Below, in pieces: positions 17,005-24,917 of a DNA stretch of 60,175 bases. Origin of the DNA: Planctomycetota bacterium (GTDB taxonomy: Bacteria > Planctomycetota > PLA2 > JAEUHO01); assembly GCA_020851795.1 (NCBI GenBank), contig JADZCA010000045.1:1-60175 (forward strand), read 5' to 3'. Made by a program: the position numbers and the translations under genes. The notes under the pieces were generated by a model that saw only the letters and a program-made list of their open reading frames with translations, was not told where the DNA came from and did no database searches. Position 1 is the first letter of the stretch; each line of letters begins with the position of its first letter.

Positions 17005-17444
17005 GCGAGCGACCCCCGTCCCGTCCCACCGCCGCGCGCTTCGTCGTCGCGGCCCTCGACCACGGGGCGGCGCTGCTCGGCTACGCCGCGGTCCCCGAGC
17101 CCGCGCCGTCGGGCGGCGGCTGGCGGCGCCTCTACCTCAAGGAGGGGGGCGCGGAGCCGCTCGCGGCGGTGGGGGCCGACGATGCGGCGTGGGCGAGCCT
17201 CGGCGTCGAGCTGCGCGCGCCGCGCGACCGCGCCGTCGCGCGGGCCTCCGTGCTCGTGCGCGCGCTCGCGCCCTACGAGGTGGCGCTCGACCTCGACGCG
17301 GGCGGTGAGCGGCTCGGGCCCGACGCCGTCGTGCGGGTCGCGCTGCGCCTCTTCGCCGACGGCCTCAACCCCGCGGTGGTGCGCGAGGCGGTGGGGAACC
17401 TCCTCGACGCCGCCTCCCAAGCCCGCCGCACGTTGGGCACGTAG
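17001..17444 (+). CDS. hypothetical protein coupled to the TPR lipoprotein
   Basis: The product has 147 residues with no signal peptide or TM. It is mixed alpha/beta: an N-terminal region with alternating hydrophobics, then a helical C-terminus (NPAVVREAVGNLLDAA). I recognise no family. The ATG overlaps the upstream stop by four bases and codon use matches its neighbours, so it is very probably real. Repeat copy B begins at its stop codon. Confidence 0.65.
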   Translation: MSERPPSRPTAARFVVAALDHGAALLGYAAVPEPAPSGGGWRRLYLKEGGAEPLAAVGADDAAWASLGVELRAPRDRAVARASVLVRALAPYEVALDLDAGGERLGPDAVVRVALRLFADGLNPAVVREAVGNLLDAASQARRTLGT

Positions 17445-17529
17445 CCCGCCGAGTTCACGAAAGACGAGGTCCGTCGAGCGCCGAACGCACGTCGGGCCCC
17501 GATCTCGTCGGCTCGGGAACGCGGCGGGC
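17444..17529. repeat. copy B of the dispersed inverted-repeat element (86 bp)
   Basis: The terminal arms are imperfect inverted repeats: GCCCGCCGAGTTCACGA at 17444-17460, and the complement of GCCCGCCGCGTTCCCGA at 17513-17529. Both continue into a GACGAG core. The middle (CGAACGCACGTC) closely matches copy D. It sits between convergent genes, directly on the stop codon of the plus-strand gene. Confidence 0.75.
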
Positions 17530-17563
17530 GGGGGGCCCCGCTCGGCGCGGCGGCCGGCGTGGG

Positions 17564-19984
17564 TCAGCGCGAGAAGCTGGCGGCCCCCTGGTGGACGTCG
17601 TCGCCGAAGACCGCGCGGGCCTTGGCGAAGAGCGTGCCGCGCGCGACCTCGGGCAGCTCGAGCTCGACGACGACCACGCCGCCCGCGGCGCGCCCCACCG
17701 CGCGCGCGACCGACTTGTCGTTGCTGCGGTCGTGGCGCCGCCGCATCGTCTCCTCGGGGCTCCACGACGGGTCGCGCTCGAGCGGCAGCACCTTCGTGCG
17801 CGACACCTCCACCGCCACCGCGACCTCGGTCCCGTCGGGGACCGCCCCGCGCACCGTCACCCGCACGCCCTTCGGCGTCGCCTCGGCGGCCACCGCGAGG
17901 TCCTCGGCGGGGAACGGCAGCGCGAGCGCCGGGTCGCCGAGCAGCACGTACATCGCCGCGCCCTCGTCCTTGAGCCGGTCGAGGTCCACGTGCGGGTTCT
18001 TGAGCATCTGCCGCGCGCCGAGCTCGATGACCTTGCGCGGCATGTCGTCCTCGGGCGCGGGGCCCACCGAGGCGCGCACCGCCGCGTCGATGACGTCGCC
18101 GAGGCGCCGGTCGCGGTCGCGGAACATCTCGATGGCCAGCTGGCGCCCGACCACCGAGTTCCACGCGGGGTGGCACACGCGCGTCGCGCCCCAGTAGGCC
18201 AAGGGCCCGTCGGGCCGGTCGAGCAGCGCCTCGCCCACCGCACGCACGCGCGGGTCGTCGAACAGCGCGGTGGTGCACGCCACGACGAAGACGGCCGGCG
18301 GCGTGCCGCGCACCGTCACCTTCGCCGCGTCGTCGCGCCGCAGGATCGGGTAGCGCCGGCCCTCGACGCGGAGCTGGTCGAAGCCGTTCCACCACCCGTG
18401 CCCCACGTAGGTGAAGAACAGGGCCCCGGTGTTGAGCCCGTCGAGGACCTTGTCGTTGAACTCGGCCGCAGGCCAGCCGAAGTCGCTCTTGGGGCGCGCG
18501 AAGGTGACCTCGACGTCGTAGGACGGCGGGATGTGGTGGGCGACGACCTGCGTGAACAGGTTCTCGAGCATGCGGTCGATCGCCTCGCCGAAGCGGCCCT
18601 CGCTCGTGACGAAGCGCAGCGTGCGACGGGTGTCGTCGGCGGGCGGCGCGGTCTCGGCCCGCACGACGCGGGCGACGTAGGCGTCGAGCGCGGCGGGGGA
18701 GGAGAACGGCAGCCGTCCCACGATCGCCCCGGGCCCGCCGGCGGCGTAGGGACGGTCGGTCGCGGTCGCGCCGTTGTAGAGCGTGCGGACGTAGCGGGCG
18801 GGCACGGTCTCGGGGGAAGCGCGGTCGCGGTCCGCGTCGCCGACGAGCAGGAGGTAGCGCGGCCGGTCGCCGTGGCGGCGCGGGGTCGCCACGAGGCGCG
18901 CGATGCCCGCCGTCAGCCGGTCCGCGTCGCCGGGCGGCGCGAGCGCGGTCGTCGGCACGACGACGGCCGCGACGCCGTGCGCGCTCCGGTGCGCCGCGAG
19001 CCGGCGCGCGCCCTCGAGCAGCGACGGCGCGGCCACGACGATCATGTCCGCGGCCGCGACGTCCCCGAGGGGTGGCGGCGTCCACGCGACAAGCCCGCCG
19101 GCCGGCACCTCGTGCGCGACGGCGGGCACCCACACGCCGGGCTCCACCTCCACGAGCGTCCCCGGCGCGCCGGCGTCCGCGGCCGGGACGTCGGCCGTCA
19201 TCGACTCCACCCACAGCGTCCCGACGCCGTCGCTGACGTCGTCGGGGTCCTCCGACGGCTTCACCGGCGGCGACACGTCCGCGATCTCGAGGCGCCAGCC
19301 CTTCGCGCGGGCGCCGACGCCCGCGAGCGGCCAGGCGAAGCGCGCCCCGCCTGCCGCGGTGGCGGTCTCGGCGACGCCGAGGTCCACGCCGGCCACCGAC
19401 ACCCGGAGGCGCACGGGCCCCGCGTGCGTCGCCACGGCCCGCAGCGAGAACACGCCCGGCCCTTCGCCCGCGCGCGGCGCGGGCAGCGCGCGGTCCACCT
19501 CGGTCGTCGCGGTGCCGCCCGGCGGCAGCGCGAACGCGTACCAGCGCGGCACGTCGCGGTCGTAGACGCCCGGGTCGGACGAGGCGACGTCGCCGAACAC
19601 GTTCCCCGCGCGCGAGGCGACGCGGACGGAGCCCGCGGTCAGCGTCGTCGCGGTGCGCGGCGCGGCCGCCGGCGGCGCGACGCCCCCGTCGCCGCGGCGC
19701 AGGACGAGCGGCGCTTCGCCGCGCGCGAGCACGCGGGCCCCGTCGGCCGCCGTGCGCACCGGGCCGAGCGCGCCCTCGGCGGCCAGCGGGCCCCCGTCCC
19801 ACGTCGGCCAGAGGCGGCGCAGCTCCGCGCGAGGGACGAAGACGTCGCGCACGGCGCCGGTGCCGTCGCCGGGGACCACGACCGCCGGGGGCCCGTCCTC
19901 AGGCGCGCCCCCGGCGGGTCGCGGGCACGCCCCGACGAGCACGAGCATCGGCCACGCGAGGAACCACCGCGTCGAGGGGCGCAT
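17564..19984 (-). CDS. gingipain-like peptidase C25 lipoprotein
   Basis: This is a predicted cysteine peptidase of 806 residues. The lipoprotein signal ends VGAC (cysteine near residue 20). Beta-rich domains occupy about 20-320 and the C25 catalytic domain about 330-690. The catalytic dyad is visible as His529 in YVGHGWW and Cys570 in FVVACTT. A C-terminal beta domain follows. Gingipains are normally exported by type IX secretion with a C-terminal sorting domain; I see none here, and the lipobox suggests membrane anchoring instead. Substrate is unknown. The ATG is preceded by a -10 box (TAGACT) 7 nt upstream and no Shine-Dalgarno. Confidence 0.8.
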   Translation of the reverse strand: MRPSTRWFLAWPMLVLVGACPRPAGGAPEDGPPAVVVPGDGTGAVRDVFVPRAELRRLWPTWDGGPLAAEGALGPVRTAADGARVLARGEAPLVLRRGDGGVAPPAAAPRTATTLTAGSVRVASRAGNVFGDVASSDPGVYDRDVPRWYAFALPPGGTATTEVDRALPAPRAGEGPGVFSLRAVATHAGPVRLRVSVAGVDLGVAETATAAGGARFAWPLAGVGARAKGWRLEIADVSPPVKPSEDPDDVSDGVGTLWVESMTADVPAADAGAPGTLVEVEPGVWVPAVAHEVPAGGLVAWTPPPLGDVAAADMIVVAAPSLLEGARRLAAHRSAHGVAAVVVPTTALAPPGDADRLTAGIARLVATPRRHGDRPRYLLLVGDADRDRASPETVPARYVRTLYNGATATDRPYAAGGPGAIVGRLPFSSPAALDAYVARVVRAETAPPADDTRRTLRFVTSEGRFGEAIDRMLENLFTQVVAHHIPPSYDVEVTFARPKSDFGWPAAEFNDKVLDGLNTGALFFTYVGHGWWNGFDQLRVEGRRYPILRRDDAAKVTVRGTPPAVFVVACTTALFDDPRVRAVGEALLDRPDGPLAYWGATRVCHPAWNSVVGRQLAIEMFRDRDRRLGDVIDAAVRASVGPAPEDDMPRKVIELGARQMLKNPHVDLDRLKDEGAAMYVLLGDPALALPFPAEDLAVAAEATPKGVRVTVRGAVPDGTEVAVAVEVSRTKVLPLERDPSWSPEETMRRRHDRSNDKSVARAVGRAAGGVVVVELELPEVARGTLFAKARAVFGDDVHQGAASFSR

Positions 19985-19991
19985 GCGCGCG

Positions 19992-19997
19992 AGTCTA
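19992..19997 (-). promoter_or_regulatory. -10 box TAGACT, leaderless start of the C25 gene
   Basis: On the minus strand TAGACT ends seven bases before the ATG at 19984, the spacing expected if the start codon is also +1. Confidence 0.5.
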
Positions 19998-20169
19998 TCG
20001 CGTGGCCTGCACCCGCCGACGAGGTCGAGGCGCCGCGGGCGGGCCCGCGCCGCGGCGCTCGGGGACGGGTGGAGCCTCGGCGTCGGGGCTCGCGGCCGTC
20101 GGCGAATCACGCGGGGGTGTCGCGCGCGGGGCCGTAGGATGCGCCCCCTCCCTCCCCCGGACCCGCCCC

Positions 20170-20340
20170 GTGGACGTCGTCGGTCGCGCGCTCCAGCTCT
20201 TCGGACTGATCCTGCTGCCCGCCGCGCTCGTCTACGGCGTGTCCTCGGGCGACCCGCAGGCGACCGGCAAGGAGCTCGCGATGCTCGGCGTGGGCGCCGC
20301 GGCGTTCCTGCTCGGCACGAAGCTGCGCGGCGGGCGCTGA
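20170..20340 (+). CDS. small two-span membrane protein
   Basis: The product has 56 residues. Two hydrophobic helices (about 8-24 and 36-50) are joined by a short polar turn, and it ends in a basic GTKLRGGR tail. The GTG start is placed at the first helix. A -10-like TAGGAT lies upstream at 20135-20140. Size, composition and third-position GC support a real gene. No function can be assigned. Confidence 0.6.
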   Translation: MDVVGRALQLFGLILLPAALVYGVSSGDPQATGKELAMLGVGAAAFLLGTKLRGGR

Positions 20341-20399
20341 CCGCGGGCGCACGCGCCACCGCCGCGCGGGCATCCGGGACCGCCGGCCGCGCGCGAGGC

Positions 20400-20849
20400 T
20401 CAGGCCGGGCGGACGGCCTTCTCGAGCGCCTCGGCGCGCGGGTGGAGCTGGATCGCCTCCTTGATGCACACGGAGACGCACAGCTTGTCGCAGCCCTTGC
20501 AGGCCGCCGGGTCCACGCTCGCGACGTTGAAGAACCCGCCGTCCACCTTCACGTACGAGATCGCGTCGTACGGGCAGATGTCCACGCAGAAGTCGCACGC
20601 GGTGCAGCGCTCGGGGTTGACCACCGCGATGCGGTCGGAGTCCACACGCTTCTTGAAGCGGGTGGCGACGTTGCCTTCGTAGTCGAGGATCGCCTCGACC
20701 GGGCAGACGTAGCCGCACAGCCCGCAGTCCACGCAGATGTTGGCGTGGATGTCGTGGAGCTCGTTGCGCTTGCCGGTGATGGCGTCCACGGGGCACGCCT
20801 TGACGCAGGCGGTGCAGCCGATGCACGTGTCGACGATCGTGTAGGCCAT
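20400..20849 (-). CDS. polyferredoxin with four [4Fe-4S] motifs
   Basis: This is a 149-residue cytoplasmic electron carrier. Four cysteine clusters occur in order: CIGCTACVKACP (near 9), CVDCGLCGYVCP (near 39), CTACDFCVDICP (near 83) and CKGCDKLCVSVC (near 116, with CxxCxxxCxxxC spacing). Each should bind one [4Fe-4S] cluster. The second half is not a simple copy of the first, so it is a two-module ferredoxin, not a tandem duplication. No oxidoreductase is adjacent, so its partner is unknown. It shares a compact divergent promoter region with the gene at 20963. Confidence 0.9.
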   Translation of the reverse strand: MAYTIVDTCIGCTACVKACPVDAITGKRNELHDIHANICVDCGLCGYVCPVEAILDYEGNVATRFKKRVDSDRIAVVNPERCTACDFCVDICPYDAISYVKVDGGFFNVASVDPAACKGCDKLCVSVCIKEAIQLHPRAEALEKAVRPA

Positions 20850-20882
20850 GGCGCGGGCGACGGGGTCCGTGGGGGAGCGACG

Positions 20883-20889
20883 TAGGATA
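20883..20889. promoter_or_regulatory. overlapping divergent -10 boxes
   Basis: TAGGATA reads TAGGAT on the plus strand (20883-20888) and TATCCT on the minus strand (20889-20884). One near-symmetric core could serve both the ferredoxin and the membrane protein at 20963. Confidence 0.35.
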
Positions 20890-20962
20890 CGGCGTCCCCC
20901 GGGCGGCTCCAACCTCGGTCCGGAAAAGCCGTCCGGCGCTCCCCGGGCGGGCGGAGGGTCTC

Positions 20963-21391
20963 GTGAACGCCACGACGAAGGTGCTCGTCGGTCTGCTGCT
21001 GCAGCTCGCCCTCTTCGCGTTCGCCGTCTACGTCGTGGTGGACGCCGACGCGGTCCCCGGCGCCCCGACGGCGACCCGCGTCGGGCTGGGCGTGCTCGCG
21101 ATCGCGGTGGCGATCGTCTACGGCGAGACCACGCGGCTGCGGGTCCACCTGGCCGCCCTGCTCCGGGGCCTGCAGACCGAGCTCTCCGGCACGGTCCCGC
21201 GCGACGACCGGATGGCGATCGACGTCCTCGTCGCGGCCCTCGAGAGCTCCGACCCCGCCAAGCGCGACATCGCGCACCGCAACCTCGTGCGGCTGACGAA
21301 GCAGGACCTCCCGCCCGACGGCGCCCGCTGGAAGGCGTGGTGGCGCGACGCCCGGGCCACTTGGCCGAGCACCCCGACGACCGGCGCCTAG
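20963..21391 (+). CDS. membrane protein of unknown function
   Basis: The product has 142 residues. Two hydrophobic helices (about 6-26 and 39-56) are followed by a soluble helical C-terminus containing a HEAT-like unit and ending in a Trp-rich stretch (RWKAWWRDARATW). The start is GTG with GGAGGG eight bases upstream. It is divergent from the ferredoxin. I do not recognise the family. Confidence 0.65.
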   Translation: MNATTKVLVGLLLQLALFAFAVYVVVDADAVPGAPTATRVGLGVLAIAVAIVYGETTRLRVHLAALLRGLQTELSGTVPRDDRMAIDVLVAALESSDPAKRDIAHRNLVRLTKQDLPPDGARWKAWWRDARATWPSTPTTGA

Positions 21392-21411
21392 GCGCATCGG
21401 CGCCCCGGGCG

Positions 21412-21463
21412 CCGGCCCCGGCCCGCGCGGCGGGCGGGGATCCGACCCGCGCGCCGGGGCCGG
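21412..21463. terminator. possible GC-rich stem-loop
   Basis: CCGGCCCCGG (21412-21421) and CCGGGGCCGG (21454-21463) can pair across a 32-nt loop after the gene ending at 21391. There is no T tract. Confidence 0.25.
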
Positions 21464-21498
21464 GGAGGTCCTCCCTCGCCCCCGGTCCGCTCGGCCGG

Positions 21499-21504
21499 TA
21501 GTCT
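21499..21504 (+). promoter_or_regulatory. -10-like box TAGTCT before the prenyl synthase gene
   Basis: TAGTCT ends nine bases before the ATG at 21514. The 5' leader would be no more than a few bases. Confidence 0.4.
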
Positions 21505-21513
21505 CTGCGACCG

Positions 21514-22518
21514 ATGGCCACGGGCGGCGCTCCGGTCCACAGCGATCTCCCCGACGTCCTCGAGCCCCTCCGCGGGGACCTCGAGGCGGTGGGGCGCGCC
21601 TACGCCCGCATCCTCGAGTCGCGGGCCCCGCACGTCGCCGAGATGGTCGCGCACGCCGCGCGCTTCACCGGCAAGCGCCTGCGCCCCGCGCTCGCCTGCC
21701 TCGCCGCCCGCGTGGTGCGCGGCGACATCGTCCCCGACGTCGCCACCGTCGCCGCGATCGTCGAGCTGATCCACACCGCGACCCTCGTCCACGACGACGT
21801 GCTCGACGGCGCGATGGTGCGTCGCCGCGTCGCGACGCTCAACGCGCTCTGGGGCGACGACACGGCGGTGCTGCTCGGCGACGTGCTCTTCAGCCGCGCC
21901 TACCTCGCGGCCGCCCGTCTCGACGACCGCTTCGCCAGCGTCTACCTCTCCGAGGTCGTCGGCGAGGTGCTCGAGGGCGAGATCCGCCAGAACCGCGAGC
22001 GCCACAACCTCGACCTCGACGAGACCGCCTACCGCTCGGTCATCCGCGGCAAGACCGCGGCACTCTACGAGGCGGCCCTCGTCGTCGGCGCGCACTACGC
22101 GGGCGGCGACCGGGAGACCGTGCGTGCGCTGGCGGCGTACGGCCACCACCTCGGCATGGCCTTCCAGATCGTCGACGACCGCCTCGACCTCGCGGGCGAC
22201 GAGGCGACCGTGGGCAAGAGCCTCGGCGTGGACCTGCGCGAGGGCAAGGTGACGCTGCCCGTGATCGTGTGGCTCCGCAGCCGCCCGTCGTCGGAGCGGA
22301 GCGAGGCCCGCGCGCTCGTCGAGGCGGCGGGGCGCGACGACGCCGCGCAGGAGCGGCTCGTGCGCCACCTCCGCGCCGACGGGGCGCTCGCCGCCGCCGA
22401 CACCGCCGCGCGCGACGAGGCCGAGGCCGCGCAGAAGGCGCTCGAGAGCGTGCCCGCGGGCGCGGCGCGCGACCTGCTGCGCCTGCTGGCCGAGTACGTG
22501 ATCCGGCGCTCGCTCTGA
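21514..22518 (+). CDS. all-trans polyprenyl diphosphate synthase
   Basis: This enzyme condenses isopentenyl diphosphate units to make the side chain of menaquinone. The product has 334 residues. The first aspartate-rich motif is VHDDVLDGAMVRRR (near residue 91) and the second is IVDDRLDLAGDE (near 218). GKRLRPAL near residue 51 binds IPP. Residues before the first motif (VELIHTATLVHDD) are small, as in long-chain synthases of the hepta- or octaprenyl type, not farnesyl synthase. mqnA at 32604 shows that menaquinone is made, so a quinone role is likely; exact chain length cannot be read. Confidence 0.88.
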   Translation: MATGGAPVHSDLPDVLEPLRGDLEAVGRAYARILESRAPHVAEMVAHAARFTGKRLRPALACLAARVVRGDIVPDVATVAAIVELIHTATLVHDDVLDGAMVRRRVATLNALWGDDTAVLLGDVLFSRAYLAAARLDDRFASVYLSEVVGEVLEGEIRQNRERHNLDLDETAYRSVIRGKTAALYEAALVVGAHYAGGDRETVRALAAYGHHLGMAFQIVDDRLDLAGDEATVGKSLGVDLREGKVTLPVIVWLRSRPSSERSEARALVEAAGRDDAAQERLVRHLRADGALAAADTAARDEAEAAQKALESVPAGAARDLLRLLAEYVIRRSL

Positions 22519-22539
22519 CCGCGAGGCCCGCGGCCTCGG

Positions 22540-23442
22540 CTACTCGAGGCCGAGGAACAGCGAGGGCGCGGTCTCTTCCGGCGGCGGCGCCCGTCGGCGG
22601 GCGGCGAGCACCGTGTTGCGCATCAGCATCGCGACGGTGACGGGGCCGACGCCGCCCGGCACCGGCGTCACGCGGCAGCCGCGCGCGAGCAGGCCGGCGG
22701 TGTCCACGTCGCCGACGATGCGCGTGCGGCCCGGCTCGCCGGGCACCGGCACAGCGTTAATGCCGACGTCGACGACCACGGCGCCGGGCTTGACCATGTC
22801 CGCGGTGACGAGGTTGGGCCGGCCGACCGCGACGACGAGGACGTCCGCGCCGCGGGTGTGGGCGGCGAGGTCGCGCGTGAACTTGTGGCAGACGTGCGTC
22901 GTCGCGTCGCGCGCGAGGAGCATCAGCGCGACGGGCTTGCCGACGATCTCGCTGTGCCCGACGACGACGGCCTCGGCCCCGGGCACGGTCACGCCCGAGG
23001 CGTCGATCAGCGCCATCACCGCCAGCGCGGTGCACGGCGCGAGCCCGTCGCGCCCGTGCACGACGCCGCCGAGGTTCTCGGGGTGCACGCCCTCGACGTC
23101 CTTGCCGGGCGCGATCGCGTGCTGCAGGGCGCGGCCGGGCAGGGGGGCGGGCAGGGGGAGCTGGAGGAGGACGCCGGTGACCGACGGGTCTTCGTTCGCG
23201 TCGGCGAGCGCCGCCCGCACGTCCGCCTCGGTCGCGCCGGCCGGCAGGGTCCGCATCTCGTAGTCGATGCGCCAGGCCTCGGCGCCCCGGCGCTGGCCCC
23301 GGACGTAGGCCTCCGTCGCGGGGTTCTGGCCGACCTGGAACGCCACGAGCCGCGGCCGACGACCCGACGCGGCGAGCGCCTCCACCTCGGCGGAGAACGA
23401 CGCCTTGAGCTGCTCAGCGACCACCCGTCCGTCGAGGTCCAC
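22540..23442 (-). CDS. folD: FolD-family methylenetetrahydrofolate dehydrogenase, catalytic lysine replaced
   Basis: FolD normally oxidises 5,10-methylene-THF to methenyl-THF and hydrolyses it to 10-formyl-THF. The product has 300 residues, full length. The folate motif QNPATEAYVRGQRR, DGILVQLPLP-like LLQLPLPAPLP, the NADP-binding GHSEIVGKP and PVPGGVGPVT are all present. In FolD and human MTHFD1 the tyrosine is followed four residues later by an essential Lys; here Tyr46 is followed by Gln50, and the next basic position is Arg52. That Lys is needed for cyclohydrolase activity, so this protein may be mainly a dehydrogenase. It is convergent with the prenyl synthase. Confidence 0.9.
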   Translation of the reverse strand: MDLDGRVVAEQLKASFSAEVEALAASGRRPRLVAFQVGQNPATEAYVRGQRRGAEAWRIDYEMRTLPAGATEADVRAALADANEDPSVTGVLLQLPLPAPLPGRALQHAIAPGKDVEGVHPENLGGVVHGRDGLAPCTALAVMALIDASGVTVPGAEAVVVGHSEIVGKPVALMLLARDATTHVCHKFTRDLAAHTRGADVLVVAVGRPNLVTADMVKPGAVVVDVGINAVPVPGEPGRTRIVGDVDTAGLLARGCRVTPVPGGVGPVTVAMLMRNTVLAARRRAPPPEETAPSLFLGLE

Positions 23443-23531
23443 GGGGCCTCCGCTCGCCGTCCGAGGCCCGAGGCCTCCGAGGCGGCGCTAGCCGCGTACC
23501 ACGGCCCGGCAGCGGCGCCAAGGCCGTGTGC

Positions 23532-23537
23532 TACCTT
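23532..23537 (+). promoter_or_regulatory. -10 box TACCTT, leaderless start
   Basis: TACCTT ends six bases before GTG 23544, which supports that codon as start over the GTG at 23526, which would lie upstream of +1. Confidence 0.45.
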
Positions 23538-23543
23538 CCGACC

Positions 23544-24104
23544 GTGCCCGCCGAGCCGGCCCCGCGCCTCGAGGTCCTCTACGACGCCGCGGCCGTCGCC
23601 GCGGGGGTGCGCCGCGTGGCCGACGCGATCGGGCGCGACCTCGCCGGGCGCACGGTGCTCGCGGTCCCCGTCATGAACGGCGCGTTGTTCTTCGCGGCCG
23701 ACCTCCTGCGCGCGCTGCCGTCCTCGGTGGCGTGCGCGGGCTTCTGCTCGGCCGCGGTGTCGTCGTACGGGGCGGGGACGAGCCCCTCGGGGCGCCCTGC
23801 CGTGCACGCGTTCCCCCGCGCGGAGCAGCTGGCCGGGCGCGTCGCGCTCGTCATCGACACGGTGCTCGACACGGGCGCGACCGTGGAGGCCGTGCGGGCC
23901 GAGGCGCTCGCGCGCGGCGCCGCGGCGGTGCGGGTGGCGTGCCTGCTCGACAAGAGCGCGCGCCGCACGCACCCGGTGCGCGCCGACTGGGCCGCGTTCT
24001 CCGCGCCCGACCGCTTCCTCGTGGGCTACGGCCTCGACGCGGGCGGACGCTGGCGCACGCTGCCCTACGTCGCGGCGCTCGAGACGGTGGACGTGCCGGG
24101 CTGA
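23544..24104 (+). CDS. hpt: purine phosphoribosyltransferase (hypoxanthine/xanthine type)
   Basis: The enzyme salvages hypoxanthine or guanine with PRPP to give the nucleotide. The product has 186 residues, normal for Hpt. VPVMNGALFFAADLL (near 44) corresponds to the conserved VLKGA-F loop. VIDTVLDTGATV (near 110) is the PRPP-binding motif, slightly divergent from the usual VEDIIDTG because the first acidic pair is reduced to one Asp. LLDKSARR matches the hpt KxxRR segment, followed by the FLVGYGLD motif. Base specificity cannot be decided. Confidence 0.82.
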   Translation: MPAEPAPRLEVLYDAAAVAAGVRRVADAIGRDLAGRTVLAVPVMNGALFFAADLLRALPSSVACAGFCSAAVSSYGAGTSPSGRPAVHAFPRAEQLAGRVALVIDTVLDTGATVEAVRAEALARGAAAVRVACLLDKSARRTHPVRADWAAFSAPDRFLVGYGLDAGGRWRTLPYVAALETVDVPG

Positions 24105-24148
24105 ATCCGCTCGCGCGGTGGGCGGGGCGCGTCGCCGGGCGGCGCGTC

Positions 24149-24574
24149 TCAGAGCCCCAGCCCGCGCAGCGCCGCCGCGACGGCGGCCGCGGCGAGCCAG
24201 ATCGCGACGCTGCGCAGCGCGCGGCGGCGCGCCGCGCCCGGCAGCGCCGTCGCCGGCACGTCGGGGAGGTCGCGGGCGTGGGAGGGGGTCCACGCGCGCA
24301 CCGTGGCCGGGGGGAGGTCCACGGTGCGCGCCGACCACCGCACGCGGGTGCCGGGCGGGGCGCTGAAGACGAGCCCGTCGCCGAGCCGGTACGCGACGAC
24401 GTCGCCTTTGAGGACGCGGCCGTGGCTTGCGCCGGCGACGAACTCGATGCGGCCGGCGGTGACCCAGAGGACGCCGGCGTGCGGCTGGCTGGGGCCGAGC
24501 ACGGGGACGCGGTCGCACGGGTCGACGACGACGTCGAGCCACGGAGCCGGGGCGGCGGGCGCGGGCGACGTCAC
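24149..24574 (-). CDS. tail-anchored hypothetical protein
   Basis: The product has 141 residues. A soluble N-terminal domain rich in beta structure contains a cupin-like VLKGDVVAYRLGDGLVF segment. A single C-terminal hydrophobic helix (about 121-138) would anchor it in the membrane. The start is GTG at 24574 with GGAGG nine bases upstream; longer frames run into the tRNA and were rejected. No family is recognised. Confidence 0.5.
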   Translation of the reverse strand: MTSPAPAAPAPWLDVVVDPCDRVPVLGPSQPHAGVLWVTAGRIEFVAGASHGRVLKGDVVAYRLGDGLVFSAPPGTRVRWSARTVDLPPATVRAWTPSHARDLPDVPATALPGAARRRALRSVAIWLAAAAVAAALRGLGL

Positions 24575-24623
24575 GCGCGTCGGCCTCCGGCCGGGAGGAG
24601 GGTGCCTCCGGCCGCGAGGAGGA

Positions 24624-24700
24624 TGGTGGGCGCAGAGGGAGTCGAACCCCCGACCTCGTGGTTGTGATCCACGCGCTCTAGCCAACTGAGCTATGCGCCC
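24624..24700 (-). tRNA. tRNA-Val (anticodon CAC)
   Basis: This is a 77-nt cloverleaf with encoded CCA on the minus strand. The acceptor GGGCGCA pairs with TGCGCCC and the discriminator is A. The anticodon loop ATCACAA has normal T33 and anticodon CAC, decoding GTG, a frequent valine codon here. It lies 21 nt downstream of the second tRNA-Val. Confidence 0.94.
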
Positions 24701-24721
24701 GGGCGACCGGGACCGGGAGGG

Positions 24722-24798
24722 TGGTGGGCGTTACTGGACTTGAACCAGTGACCCCCAGCTTGTCGAGCTGGTGCTCTAGCCAACTGAGCTAAACGCCC
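24722..24798 (-). tRNA. tRNA-Val (anticodon GAC) with C at position 33
   Basis: This is a 77-nt cloverleaf with encoded CCA on the minus strand. Acceptor GGGCGTT/AACGCCC, T stem ACTGG/CCAGT and anticodon stem CCAGC/GCTGG all pair perfectly. The loop reads TCGACAA: anticodon GAC, but position 33 is C instead of the near-universal T. It is the first gene of the tRNA-Val pair. Confidence 0.9.
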
Positions 24799-24917
24799 GG
24801 ACCGTTCCGGCACTGGTACCCTACCCGATGCCCTGTCCGGGGGCCACTCGGTGCGCAACCGCCGACCGCCCGCCGGGTTTCGAACGAGGGCGGTCCTCGC
24901 CCCCCCGGAGTCGCGTC

